Assembly (NCBI GenBank): GCA_036262055.1
Contig: DATAJP010000002.1
Coordinates: forward strand, 578,177-642,176
DNA from: Ignavibacteria bacterium
Lineage (GTDB): Bacteria; Bacteroidota; Ignavibacteria; Tepidaquicellales; Tepidaquicellaceae
DNA: 64,000 nucleotides
Direction of reading: 5' to 3'
Part shown: positions 8,741-17,575 of the stretch, one piece after another
Layout: each line of letters starts with the position of its first letter
Numbering within the stretch: the stretch's first letter is position 1
Notes under the pieces: generated by a model
What the model was told of the DNA's origin: nothing
The model's database searches: none
The model's input: only the letters and a program-made list of their open reading frames with translations
Made by a program: the position numbers and the translations under genes

Positions 8741-10135
8741 TTAGTTATTACCTAAGACTCTCCATACAAATCCGATAGCAGCATTGTATTCTAAATCTCT
8801 TTCGCCTGTACCTGAGATTTTGTTTAATCCTGCTTGTACGTATGAACGCAACCAGTGTGTGATGTTATAATCAAGTCTTGCTTCAGCACCGATTGTTGTT
8901 CTTGGGTCAAGTCCCGATTGGTTGAATGACAAACTTGAGAACTCAATAGCACCTCTGATACCGGCTCTTGAATTGATTGAGTGGAATATATCAGCTCTTG
9001 CGCCAAAGAATTTATCTTTGAATCCAACATAACCGATTTTGTATAAACCTGTACCGTCTGATCTTACGAAGAAGTCAAGATTGTTAAGGTCAGGAATGAA
9101 AGGCAGATAGTTCTGGAATGAACCCGGACCACCGAAACCTGCTGACGGAGCTAAACCGCTGGCTAATGAATCTAAAGCCATGCCGAAGAATCCTGAAAGC
9201 AAGAAAGATGTATTGTTTGATAAAGCTTTACCGAACACTGCATCGAAAGCCAAATGATGGTCGTGTGGTTTATTCTTTGTTTGGTTGAATAACTGCCATT
9301 GAGCTTGTACCTGGAATTGATATCCAACGTATCTTGGATAGTTGACATATCTTCCTCTTGTATTGTTAAGAGCTTCATAAATTCTGATGGTTTGTGCCAT
9401 TGTGAAATCACCGCTGACAACGCCATCTCTTTGTAATAATGATTGTAAAGCATTAAAGAACTGAATGTCTTGGTCATCATGTGAAGCTGCATCGAAATCA
9501 CCGTTATCTCTTTGAGTAACGAGCTTTGCGATTGCAACCGTAACACTGTTAGGAAGGGTTCCTGTGATAACACCGCCCTGTCTCATAGCGTCTTCGATAT
9601 TTATAGCGTCTTTAATTCTTCCTGCGTTATAAATTCTACCATAACCAACGTTTCCCCACAAATATCCAGGACCTTCATTACGTGAAATAGAGCCCGTGGT
9701 TGTTGTTCCTGTATCTTGTGAGAAAGTAGCATAACTTAAACCTAAAGCACCGGTTACATAAAACTGATTAGGTGAGAAATAATAAGAGGCAGCACCGTAG
9801 GTTACTGCATCGAAATCAGTTCTTCCGATTGAGTTACCGCTGTTGTGTTTATGTGAATTATAGTTAACACCTGTGTTCACATAACCGCCAACTAACATTG
9901 ATTGAGTAAATCTCCACTGTCTGTAATCAGCGCGAAGATTTAAATTCATGCTGGTGATTGTATCACCATTTAAATCCTGAAAGTGGTTCAAATCAAAAAG
10001 ATTTTGACCATAAACTTCTAACCTTCTTCCCTTTGAATCGGGATCTCTGTAGTTATCATACACAGACTGAGCCTGAGCATTACTTACAACTAAAAAAGCT
10101 GCGAAGAGTAATACTATTTTGTAGATATTCTTCAT
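8741..10135 (-). CDS. Outer-membrane beta-barrel protein of unknown function
   Basis: 464 residues with a signal peptide (MKNIYKIVLLFAAFLVVSNAQA). The rest is rich in alternating aromatic/polar strands typical of an outer-membrane barrel, for example WRFTQSMLVGGYVNTGVNY, FYVTGALGLSYATF and LRSYVQAGLNKISG. A helical insertion at about 180-265 (AMRQGG ... ALQSLLQRDG) is unusual for a plain barrel. The C-terminus is GFVWRVLGNN. I do not recognise a named family. It is transcribed alone from a region shared with nuoG and ends at a strong terminator, suggesting a well-expressed monocistronic gene. Confidence 0.75.
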   Translation of the reverse strand: MKNIYKIVLLFAAFLVVSNAQAQSVYDNYRDPDSKGRRLEVYGQNLFDLNHFQDLNGDTITSMNLNLRADYRQWRFTQSMLVGGYVNTGVNYNSHKHNSGNSIGRTDFDAVTYGAASYYFSPNQFYVTGALGLSYATFSQDTGTTTTGSISRNEGPGYLWGNVGYGRIYNAGRIKDAINIEDAMRQGGVITGTLPNSVTVAIAKLVTQRDNGDFDAASHDDQDIQFFNALQSLLQRDGVVSGDFTMAQTIRIYEALNNTRGRYVNYPRYVGYQFQVQAQWQLFNQTKNKPHDHHLAFDAVFGKALSNNTSFLLSGFFGMALDSLASGLAPSAGFGGPGSFQNYLPFIPDLNNLDFFVRSDGTGLYKIGYVGFKDKFFGARADIFHSINSRAGIRGAIEFSSLSFNQSGLDPRTTIGAEARLDYNITHWLRSYVQAGLNKISGTGERDLEYNAAIGFVWRVLGNN

Positions 10136-10429
10136 ACTGTTGTTTTTGATTTTTTTAAAATTTTAATCTTTCAAATATACAATATTTAAAATTAAAAAGC
10201 AATAAAAAATTACTTTAACACCTTTTCGTAACTATTTTATATATAATATATATAGAGAAAACGAACTAGCTTGATTTTAATTTTCTTCAAATATGAATAT
10301 AATTTGCACTAATTAAGGGCTATTTTCATAAGATTTTAATGTGTAAAATTATTCAAAAAGACGCTTTTTTACATACATTTATTATGATAATTTGTTTAAT
10401 TTAGGTTGAATACTAAATTTCAGAGATTT
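10136..10429. promoter_or_regulatory. Divergent AT-rich promoter region
   Basis: About 290 bases separate the divergent barrel gene and nuoG. The stretch is very AT-rich, with ATTTTATATATAATATATAT around 10231-10250, and contains no repeats, unlike most other gaps here. It presumably holds both promoters; I cannot assign exact -35/-10 boxes. Confidence 0.5.
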
Positions 10430-12109
10430 ATGCCTTCAATTACAATAGATAATCAGCTCATAGAATTTAAGCCCGGGCAGACTATAATACAGGCAGCCCG
10501 TGAAAATGGCATAGAAATTCCACATTTTTGCTGGCATCCGGGTCTTTCGGTTGCCGGAAACTGCCGGATTTGCCTCGTTGAAATCGAAAAATTTCCCAAA
10601 CTTTCAATTGCCTGCGCAACACCATGCGCTGAAGGAATGGTTGTTCATACACAAAATGAACGAGCAACTCACGCGCAAAATGCAGTTATGGAGTTTTTGT
10701 TGATTAATCATCCGCTTGACTGCCCTATTTGTGATGAGGCGGGAGAGTGCAAGCTTCAGGATTATGCTTATAAATATGGAGTCGGCATTTCAAGATTTGA
10801 TGAAGAGAAAAATGAAAAAGATAAAAGAGTTGAGTTAGGTCCTAATGTAATGTTTGATGCGGAGAGATGCATAAGCTGTTCAAGGTGCATAAGGTTCTGT
10901 GATGAGATTGCAAAAGACTCTGAGCTTACGTTTGTTCAGCGAGGTGAAAAAGTTACGATTGAAACTTTTCCTGGTGAAGAGCTTGATAATCCATATTCAA
11001 TGAACGTGATTGAAATTTGTCCTGTGGGTGCATTGACTTCGAGAGATTTCAGATTTAAGTCGCGTGTATGGGAGATGTCATTTACGAATACGATTTGTCC
11101 GGGATGCGCGCGCGGATGTAATTCGATAATGGGTGTGAGAAACAATAACATATTAAGAATAGAGCCGAGAGAAAATTTTGCAGTGAATGATTACTGGCTA
11201 TGTGACTGGGGACGTTTGAATACGATTAAATATGTAAATGATGAAAACTTAAGAATCGGTTCGCCAAAAATAAAAGCATCATCGGGTGGAAACAGCGAGA
11301 CGGTTGAAGTAGGATGGGATGAAGCGATTTCACAAGCAGCGTATATATTAAAGAGCTACAATGCATCCGAGATTTGTTTTGTTGCTTCGCCATTCTCAAC
11401 CCTTGAAGACAACTACGCATTAAAGAAACTTGCATCGGAAGTTTTTAATTCGAATAATATTTTTTACATACCTAACATAGATGAATCGTTTGGTGATGAT
11501 TTGCTGAGACGTTCGGACAAAACACCGAACTCAAACGGTTTAAAGCTGCTTGGCATAAATGCATATAACAATAATCAGCTTGCAGATTTGATTGCAGGAC
11601 AGTTTAAATTGCTGTATGTATTGAATGATGACATTACAAGGATTCCGGGATATAATGATTTCTTAAAAAAGATTGACGGAAGCGTTCAGCATCTTGAAAC
11701 AAAAAATAAGTATTCTGATGCGGCGAATGTTTTATTTCCCGACTCAACATATGCGGAAGTTAACGGAACGTTTGTGAATTTCCAGAGCAGGATTCAGAGA
11801 GTAAGACCTGCAGTTGCAACACTTGAGCAGGAAAGACTTCCGGGAGATTTTGAGCTTTCGAGATGGGATAAGTTCGGCGCACCGAATGACAGATGGACAC
11901 ACGGAACGAAGTTTAATTCGCGTCCGGCATGGAAAGTTATAAAGAACATTGCGAAGGTGCTCGGATATAATTTTGATTTCGATAATTCGGAAGAAGTGTT
12001 CATGGAGCTTGCGAACAAGACTAAGGGAATGGAAGGTTATGATTATGATTCGGTCGGCGAACAAGGAATTGTTGTAGGGACAGCGGTGAACACAACGGTT
12101 GCGAGTTAA
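10430..12109 (+). CDS. nuoG: NADH-quinone oxidoreductase subunit G (complex I), short form
   Basis: About 559 residues from the ATG at 10430; an upstream in-frame TTG at 10406 is less likely because homologues begin close to PSITIDNQ. NuoG carries iron-sulphur centres in the peripheral arm of complex I. Visible are the N-terminal [2Fe-2S] cysteines 34, 45, 48 and 62, the HPLDCPICDEAGEC cluster segment, a [4Fe-4S] motif CISCSRC and a molybdopterin-oxidoreductase-like CPGCARGC motif. The C-terminal molybdopterin-like domain is much shorter than in typical NuoG (about 690-900 residues). No other complex I gene is adjacent; nuoH is about 20 kb away on the other strand. Confidence 0.9.
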   Translation: MPSITIDNQLIEFKPGQTIIQAARENGIEIPHFCWHPGLSVAGNCRICLVEIEKFPKLSIACATPCAEGMVVHTQNERATHAQNAVMEFLLINHPLDCPICDEAGECKLQDYAYKYGVGISRFDEEKNEKDKRVELGPNVMFDAERCISCSRCIRFCDEIAKDSELTFVQRGEKVTIETFPGEELDNPYSMNVIEICPVGALTSRDFRFKSRVWEMSFTNTICPGCARGCNSIMGVRNNNILRIEPRENFAVNDYWLCDWGRLNTIKYVNDENLRIGSPKIKASSGGNSETVEVGWDEAISQAAYILKSYNASEICFVASPFSTLEDNYALKKLASEVFNSNNIFYIPNIDESFGDDLLRRSDKTPNSNGLKLLGINAYNNNQLADLIAGQFKLLYVLNDDITRIPGYNDFLKKIDGSVQHLETKNKYSDAANVLFPDSTYAEVNGTFVNFQSRIQRVRPAVATLEQERLPGDFELSRWDKFGAPNDRWTHGTKFNSRPAWKVIKNIAKVLGYNFDFDNSEEVFMELANKTKGMEGYDYDSVGEQGIVVGTAVNTTVAS

Positions 12110-12140
12110 TGAGTTGTTGATTTATTTTATAATTTGAACG

Positions 12141-12162
12141 AGGGGCTTAATGCCCCTTTTTT
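12141..12162 (+). terminator. Rho-independent terminator after nuoG
   Basis: Stem AGGGGC-TTAAT-GCCCCT followed by T run. Confidence 0.85.
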
Positions 12163-12203
12163 GTAAGCGGTTTTTTTAACGATTAGTATTTGCCAACAGT
12201 AGT

Positions 12204-12247
12204 GGGATGACCCAAAGGGTTCCCCCCGCCTTCGCGGGAATGACTTC
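12204..12247 (+). repeat. Hairpin repeat family C
   Basis: GGGATGACCCAAAGGGTTCC then CCCCGCCTTCGCGGGAATGA and CTTC. Its 3' end lies 12 bases before the ATG of the ABC ATPase gene. A near-identical copy is at 49737. Confidence 0.8.
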
Positions 12248-12258
12248 GCTTTTGTAAA

Positions 12259-12915
12259 ATGTTAGAATTAAAGAACATAATAAAATCCTTTCGATTGCCA
12301 TCAGGCGAACAAACCAATGTGTTAAACATTCCTTCATTTATATTACAAGAAAAAGAACAGTTAGCAATTTACGGCAGGAGCGGAAGCGGAAAGTCAACGT
12401 TTCTTAATGTGGTTTCGGGAATATTGAAGCCGGACTCAGGAAGCGTGATTGTGAATAACACCGACATAACGAAGCTCGATGAATCGCACCGCGATAAATT
12501 TCGCGCGCAGAATTTCGGGTTTGTATTCCAGACGTTTAACCTGCTTCAGGGATTTACTGCGCTTGAAAATGTTCTGCTGGGAATGACGTTTGCCGGTAAG
12601 CCGAATAAAAGTTTTGCAAGCGAGATGCTTGAGTATGTTGGTTTAAAGAATAAGTTGAAAAATAAGCCTGCGGAGCTTTCGGTCGGTGAACAGCAGAGGG
12701 TTGCTATAGCAAGAGCGATAGTGAATAATCCGAAAATAATTCTTGCAGATGAGCCGACAGCGAATCTTGATGCAAAAAATTCGGAGAATGTAATCGAGCT
12801 GATAAAAAAAGTTTGTGATGAGAAAAATATTTCTTTGGTTTTGGTATCGCATGATAAGGATGTGATTGGGAGGTTTGGGAGAGTGGTGGAGTTTGAAAGT
12901 TTAAATAAAAACTAA
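12259..12915 (+). CDS. ABC transporter ATP-binding protein (LolD/MacB-like)
   Basis: 218 residues with Walker A GRSGSGKS (39-46), Q-loop FVFQTFNLL, signature LSVGEQQRVAIARA and Walker B IILADEPTANLD, followed by the switch histidine in LVSHD. The length and FNLL motif fit the LolD/MacB/FtsE-like group that powers FtsX-fold permeases. The stop overlaps the ATG of the next gene. The likely partner permease is at 13665, so the complex probably acts at the inner membrane as a mechanotransmission-type ABC system, not as a classical channel transporter. Confidence 0.92.
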   Translation: MLELKNIIKSFRLPSGEQTNVLNIPSFILQEKEQLAIYGRSGSGKSTFLNVVSGILKPDSGSVIVNNTDITKLDESHRDKFRAQNFGFVFQTFNLLQGFTALENVLLGMTFAGKPNKSFASEMLEYVGLKNKLKNKPAELSVGEQQRVAIARAIVNNPKIILADEPTANLDAKNSENVIELIKKVCDEKNISLVLVSHDKDVIGRFGRVVEFESLNKN

Positions 12916-13418
12916 TGGAAAGTTTATTAAATCCATTTGGAATATGGGATTCGATTTTTAATAGTCTAGGAACAGCCTTATACACGAATATTTATTTTAG
13001 GTTTTTTGTAATTGGGTTCTTCGTGGGATTATTTTTCTTACTGATTTATGTTTTAAAATATAAACACAGGGATAGTTTTAAAAAAATATTTATTATTGTC
13101 GTTCCATTATTTGCAATATGTTTGTTTGTCGTGGGTAAATTATATAGTAGAGGATATAGAATAGAGAATATTAAGCAACAAGGAAGAGAAATTGTAGTTT
13201 GCTTAGAACAGTTTAAAAAAATTAATGGACATTATCCTGAAAAACTATCAGAGCTAGTTCCGAGTTGTGTGAAAAACGAAAATGTAAAAAACGAAAAAGT
13301 TTTCAGATATAGACTTGATGATACGTTTGGGTTTATACTATCTATTAAAGAAGACTTTATGGGATCTGAATACTTAAGGTATGATATTAGATATAAAGAT
13401 TTTATTTTTGTAGATTAA
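12915..13418 (+). CDS. Membrane protein with pseudopilin-like C-terminal segment, unknown function
   Basis: 167 residues. Two strong membrane segments at about 24-48 (YFRFFVIGFFVGLFFLLIYV) and 58-77 are followed by a soluble domain. The latter starts GREIVVCLEQFKKINGHYPEKLSELVP, a pattern like the first helix and loop of small domains related to type II secretion pseudopilins. It is translationally coupled to the ABC ATPase gene (TAATG) and lies between it and the permease. Codon use is more AT-rich than the neighbours, which may mean insertion into an older operon. I cannot assign a function. Confidence 0.65.
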   Translation: MESLLNPFGIWDSIFNSLGTALYTNIYFRFFVIGFFVGLFFLLIYVLKYKHRDSFKKIFIIVVPLFAICLFVVGKLYSRGYRIENIKQQGREIVVCLEQFKKINGHYPEKLSELVPSCVKNENVKNEKVFRYRLDDTFGFILSIKEDFMGSEYLRYDIRYKDFIFVD

Positions 13419-13475
13419 AAAGTAAACCTTGTATTAAATTATTAAAATTAATTCTCTAATATAGATTTTTGCTTA

Positions 13476-13642
13476 GATTCCCGCCTGCGCGGGAATGACA
13501 AATACGAGGGTTTCCTACTTGCGCCACATAGTGGCAAGACGGGAATGACAAAACCATTCGTTATATAAGTTTTATGAGATTCCCGTTTTCGTGGGGAATG
13601 ACAAGCATATGTTGACCCTGAATCAAGTTCAGGGTGACAGGT
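13476..13642 (+). repeat. Array of four hairpin repeats (family C and variants)
   Basis: Four successive elements: 13476-13500 (GATTCCCGC ... GCGGGAATGAC), 13511-13549 (a variant with GCCAC...GTGGC and GGGAATGAC), 13578-13602 (GATTCCCG ... GGGGAATGAC) and 13611-13642 (GACCCTGAA ... TTCAGGGTGACA). They occupy most of the gap between the small membrane protein and the permease. Confidence 0.8.
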
Positions 13643-13664
13643 TTTTTAAATATTTTAATTTTGT

Positions 13665-15044
13665 ATGAATCTTTTTCAAATAGTATTAAAAAATATTAAA
13701 CAGAGGAAGTTATCGGCGGTGTTGACAGTGATATCGACATTGTTAGGAGTTGCGCTTGTGGTGGCGATTCTTGTGATTAAACAGGAAAGTGCGGAGGCGT
13801 TTAACCAGACCGCAACCGGATACGAGCTGATTGTCGGACCGAAAGGAAGTCCGCTGCAGTTAACGCTTAATACTATTTATCATATCGGGCTGCCTGTTAA
13901 TAATATGCCGGTGAAAACCTATGAGCTGCTTGCGAAAGACAAGAGAGTGAAGCTTGCGATTCCTTATGTGATGGGAGATAATTATAAGAACTTCAGGTTG
14001 ATTGGAACGACGCAAAATATTTTTACGCAGTTTGAATATCAGAAGGGAAAGAAATATGGCTTTGCATCGGGCAAACAATTTGAAAACGAAAATGAAGCAG
14101 TGATTGGAAGCGATGTCGCAGAGAAAACAGGATTGAAGATTGGAGATTCGTTTATTGGTTCGCATGGAGTTGAGGCGTATGAATATGCAGAGGAACACGA
14201 TGAACATAATTTTGTTGTAACGGGAATTTTACAAAAGACGTTTACGCCGAACGATAAAGTGATTTTCATTCCGATGGAGTCGGTGTGGGATATGCACTAT
14301 CATGGAGTTGAGAATGTTAAGGGTGCAACGGATACTACAAAAACAAATTCACATTCGGGACACGGACATCTACACGGGCATTCACACAACAATACTAAAG
14401 AACAAAAAAATGTTGTTAAAGATAGTATTAGTAATGGCAGTAACAGTAACGACAGCAGTTATGTAAGTTCGGGGATTCCCGAGGACAGAAAAACGATTAC
14501 GTCGGTTTTGGTATCGCTGAAGAGTCCGATTTATTTTGATTTACTGAGGAGGCAGATAAACGATGATAAGTTTCATGGTATGAATGCGCAGGCGGTTATT
14601 CCTGTTATGGAAATTATGCAGTTGTTCGAAATTATAGGGAACATAAATTCGGTGCTGTTGATTGTTGCGTATCTTGTGATATTTGTTGCGGTGATTTCGA
14701 TTCTGGTTTCGATTTATAACTCAATCAATGAACGCAAAAGAGACATTGCGATTATGCGCGCGCTGGGAGCGAACAAGGGAATGATATTCGGGATAATAAT
14801 TCTGGAGGGGTTGTTCATTAGTCTGGGTGGAGCGGTTCTGGGATTGTTAATCGGGCATCTGGCAGTTTATGTATTTAGTCCGCTGATTTCGGCAAAAACG
14901 GGCATTTTAATTACGGGAATGACGTTCAATATTTTTGAATTATACTTGGTTTTAGGAACAATTATATTGGCAATGTTAGTATCAATTTTACCGGCAGTAA
15001 AGGCATACCGAACGGATGCTGCGAAAAATTTATCACCAGCATAA
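13665..15044 (+). CDS. FtsX-fold ABC permease with histidine-rich periplasmic loop
   Basis: 459 residues with the MacB/LolC layout: membrane segment near 17-38, a large periplasmic domain about 40-325, then three membrane segments from about 325 to 450. EERKRDIAIMRALGA-like sequence (here NERKRDIAIMRALGAN) is the coupling region typical of these permeases. The periplasmic domain carries EEHDEH (177-181) and a histidine-rich stretch at 211-241, including HGHLHGHSH. This suggests metal binding, since canonical MacB and LolC lack it. It probably pairs with the ATPase at 12259 and works with the DUF3299-like protein downstream. Confidence 0.88.
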   Translation: MNLFQIVLKNIKQRKLSAVLTVISTLLGVALVVAILVIKQESAEAFNQTATGYELIVGPKGSPLQLTLNTIYHIGLPVNNMPVKTYELLAKDKRVKLAIPYVMGDNYKNFRLIGTTQNIFTQFEYQKGKKYGFASGKQFENENEAVIGSDVAEKTGLKIGDSFIGSHGVEAYEYAEEHDEHNFVVTGILQKTFTPNDKVIFIPMESVWDMHYHGVENVKGATDTTKTNSHSGHGHLHGHSHNNTKEQKNVVKDSISNGSNSNDSSYVSSGIPEDRKTITSVLVSLKSPIYFDLLRRQINDDKFHGMNAQAVIPVMEIMQLFEIIGNINSVLLIVAYLVIFVAVISILVSIYNSINERKRDIAIMRALGANKGMIFGIIILEGLFISLGGAVLGLLIGHLAVYVFSPLISAKTGILITGMTFNIFELYLVLGTIILAMLVSILPAVKAYRTDAAKNLSPA

Positions 15045-15057
15045 GCTAATTAGTTTA

Positions 15058-15663
15058 ATGTTTAAGCAAAGAAAAATAATGAAGATTTTATCATATACCG
15101 GCTATTCGGTTTTAATAATAGTAATTTGTGTTTTGTTTTTTTCGACGAAGAGAACAGACGGCAAGCCGTTTATCGTGAATGAAAACGGCAACAGGATTGA
15201 CATAGAAAAAATATCACAAAAGGATACATCAAAAAAATCATCTCTTGATGGTGATGCAAAGTTCAATACGCCGTCGGGTTTTTCTGATATTCCTTTTGAC
15301 CCGAACGCACCTTACAACTTAATTAAGTTTAAAACTTTAAGGACATACATTCCCGGAAAGGAAGTTCCGAATGATGTAAGAAATTTGAACAACAAGAACG
15401 TTGAGATAAACGGGTTCATGACTCCGATTTCGGCATTGCAGGACATGAATGAATTTTTATTGTGCTCTACTCCCCCGCTGAACTGTTACTGCGCTCCCCC
15501 GGTTTTTATTAATGAGATTATTTATGTAAAGATGATGAACGGGCAGACGACGGATTTTTTGACAGGTGTCGTGAAAGTGAAAGGACAGCTGAAAATAAAT
15601 TTTGATATTAAGGATGAGTATTCGGATGTTATATATACGATTGATGCGTCAAGCGTTCAATAA
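15058..15663 (+). CDS. DUF3299-like membrane-anchored protein
   Basis: About 201 residues from ATG 15058; a start at ATG 15079 (MKILSYTGYS) is also plausible. An N-terminal membrane anchor (YSVLIIVICVLFFS) precedes a periplasmic domain. The segment NVEINGFMTPIS...EFLLCSTPPLNCYCAPP...NEIIYVKM fits the DUF3299 pattern of 'G-Y-m-x-P-l', 'eFLL' and a C-x-x-x-P-P motif. In some proteobacteria DUF3299 genes sit with LolD/MacB-like ABC genes in zinc-responsive operons. The same arrangement here, plus the histidine-rich permease loop, suggests metal handling. Function is inferred from context only. Confidence 0.65.
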   Translation: MFKQRKIMKILSYTGYSVLIIVICVLFFSTKRTDGKPFIVNENGNRIDIEKISQKDTSKKSSLDGDAKFNTPSGFSDIPFDPNAPYNLIKFKTLRTYIPGKEVPNDVRNLNNKNVEINGFMTPISALQDMNEFLLCSTPPLNCYCAPPVFINEIIYVKMMNGQTTDFLTGVVKVKGQLKINFDIKDEYSDVIYTIDASSVQ

Positions 15664-15670
15664 TTTTTAA

Positions 15671-15703
15671 ACAACCCCCTGACCCCTTTATTAAGGGGGA
15701 ATT
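15671..15703 (+). repeat. Hairpin repeat family F, copy 2
   Basis: AACCCCCTGACCCCTTTATT followed by AAGGGGGAATT. It ends only 15 bases before the start codon of the half-length carB. Confidence 0.8.
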
Positions 15704-15718
15704 AAAAATGCAGATATA

Positions 15719-17503
15719 TTGAAAAAAATTACTACCGAGATAATGCAGAAAGCCAAGAAGATTGGCTTTTCGGACAAGCAGCTTGCCAATATTTTAAAAA
15801 CCACAGAAAAAGAGATAAGGGATTTTCGTTTTAAGAACAACATTCTTCCTGTTTATAAAACGGTTGATACGTGCGCGGCGGAGTTTGAGGCGAACACACC
15901 GTATCATTATTCCACGTATGAAAAATATAACGAGTCGGTTTCATCGGATAAGGAAAAAATTATTATTCTCGGGGGCGGTCCGAACAGGATTGGTCAGGGA
16001 ATCGAGTTTGATTACTGCTGTGTGAGATGCGTGAAGGCGCTGCGCGAGGAAGGTTATGAAACGATAATGATTAACTGCAATCCCGAGACTGTCTCGACGG
16101 ATTATGACATAACCGACAAGCTTTATTTTGAGCCGCTGACGGTTGAGGATGTGCTGAACATTATTAAGTACGAGAAAAATGTTAAGGGGATAATTGTGAG
16201 CTTTGGCGGGCAGACACCATTGAAGCTTTCCAAAGAGCTTGAAAAAAACGGATTGAAAGTTTTGGGGACTTCATCGAAAGACATTGACGTTGCAGAGGAT
16301 AGAAAAAAGTTTGGAAAATTATTAGATGAGCTTGGGATTCCGAAGCCGGAATATGGAACAGCGAAGACTTTAGATAAGGCGTTAAGCATTGCGAATAAAA
16401 TCGGGTATCCTGTTCTGGTGAGACCGTCTTATGTGCTTGGCGGACGTGCAATGCAGATTGTATACAATGATGATGCGCTTGAGTCGTTTTTTGAGGAAGC
16501 ATCGAAATATTCCGAAGACCATCCTGTGTTAATAGATAAATTTTTAGAAGAAGCGCGCGAGATTGATGTCGATGCACTTTGCGATGGTAAGGACGTTTAC
16601 ATTGCGGGGATTATGCAGCACATCGAAGAAGCGGGAATACACTCGGGGGACAGCACGTCGATTCTTCCGCCGATATCGCTTTCGAAAAAAAATCTTGACC
16701 AGATAAAAACATATACAAAGAAGCTTGCGAAGGGCTTAAATGTTGTGGGGCTGATTAACATTCAGTTTGCGATTAAAAATAATGTGGTGTATATCATAGA
16801 GGCGAATCCGAGAGCATCGCGAACGGTGCCGTTTGTGAGCAAGACGACGGGAGTGCCGATTGCATCAGTTGCGGCAAAGCTTGTTGTCGGCAGAAAGCTG
16901 AAAGAGTTTGACTTAAAAAATTTCGAGGATTTAAAATACATAGGAATTAAAGAATCGGTGTTTCCGTTTCAGAAATTTCCGAGAGCGAAAATGTTTTTAG
17001 GACCTGAGATGCGTTCAACGGGAGAGGTGATGGGAATTTCGAAATCGTTCGGCGCTGCGATGGCGAAAGCGCAGGACTCAACGGGTAATTCTCTTCCGAT
17101 TACAGGAAATATTTTTATCAGCCTGAATGAAAACGATAAGAAGAAAAAATCGGTTGAGATGATTAAAAAATTTGTTGACATGGGTTTTGGAATTATTGCA
17201 ACGCAGGGAACGAATAAGTTTTTGAATGAGAACGGAATTAAGTCGAAGCCGGTGTTCAAAGTTAAAGAAGGAAGACCTGACGTTGTTGACCTTATAAAGA
17301 ACAGGGAGATTAATCTTGTGATTAACACGCCGCTCGGCGAGGAATCGCGTTTCGATGAGTATGCAATCGGGTGGGCGGCGGTGCAGTATAAGATTCCGTT
17401 TGTGACTACGCTTTCCGCAGCAAGCTCCGTAGCCGAAGGAATTGCACGGATAAAGTCGGGTGATATCGGAGTGAAGTCTTTGCAGGAGTATTATAAAGAG
17501 TAA
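15719..17503 (+). CDS. carB: Carbamoyl-phosphate synthase large subunit, C-terminal half only
   Basis: 594 residues, against about 1070 for full CarB. The protein begins inside the allosteric/oligomerisation domain (KKIGFSDKQLANIL ... VYKTVDTCAAEF), then has the complete second ATP-grasp half (IILGGGPNRIGQGIEFDY, NCNPETVSTDYD, RPSYVLGGRAM, EANPRASRTVPF) and the C-terminal MGS-like domain (IIATQGTNKFL). The N-terminal ammonia/bicarbonate half is absent upstream; only a repeat and a DUF3299-like gene are there. The start is TTG, with an in-frame TAA at 15692. Split carB genes are known in some archaea and Aquifex; a truncated gene is the alternative. Confidence 0.93.
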   Translation: MKKITTEIMQKAKKIGFSDKQLANILKTTEKEIRDFRFKNNILPVYKTVDTCAAEFEANTPYHYSTYEKYNESVSSDKEKIIILGGGPNRIGQGIEFDYCCVRCVKALREEGYETIMINCNPETVSTDYDITDKLYFEPLTVEDVLNIIKYEKNVKGIIVSFGGQTPLKLSKELEKNGLKVLGTSSKDIDVAEDRKKFGKLLDELGIPKPEYGTAKTLDKALSIANKIGYPVLVRPSYVLGGRAMQIVYNDDALESFFEEASKYSEDHPVLIDKFLEEAREIDVDALCDGKDVYIAGIMQHIEEAGIHSGDSTSILPPISLSKKNLDQIKTYTKKLAKGLNVVGLINIQFAIKNNVVYIIEANPRASRTVPFVSKTTGVPIASVAAKLVVGRKLKEFDLKNFEDLKYIGIKESVFPFQKFPRAKMFLGPEMRSTGEVMGISKSFGAAMAKAQDSTGNSLPITGNIFISLNENDKKKKSVEMIKKFVDMGFGIIATQGTNKFLNENGIKSKPVFKVKEGRPDVVDLIKNREINLVINTPLGEESRFDEYAIGWAAVQYKIPFVTTLSAASSVAEGIARIKSGDIGVKSLQEYYKE

Positions 17504-17575
17504 CTATATAGATATTAAACTATTTTTTTCTTAATTTGGTGTAAGGGATGAAGGTTTTTTAATTAATGAATAATA

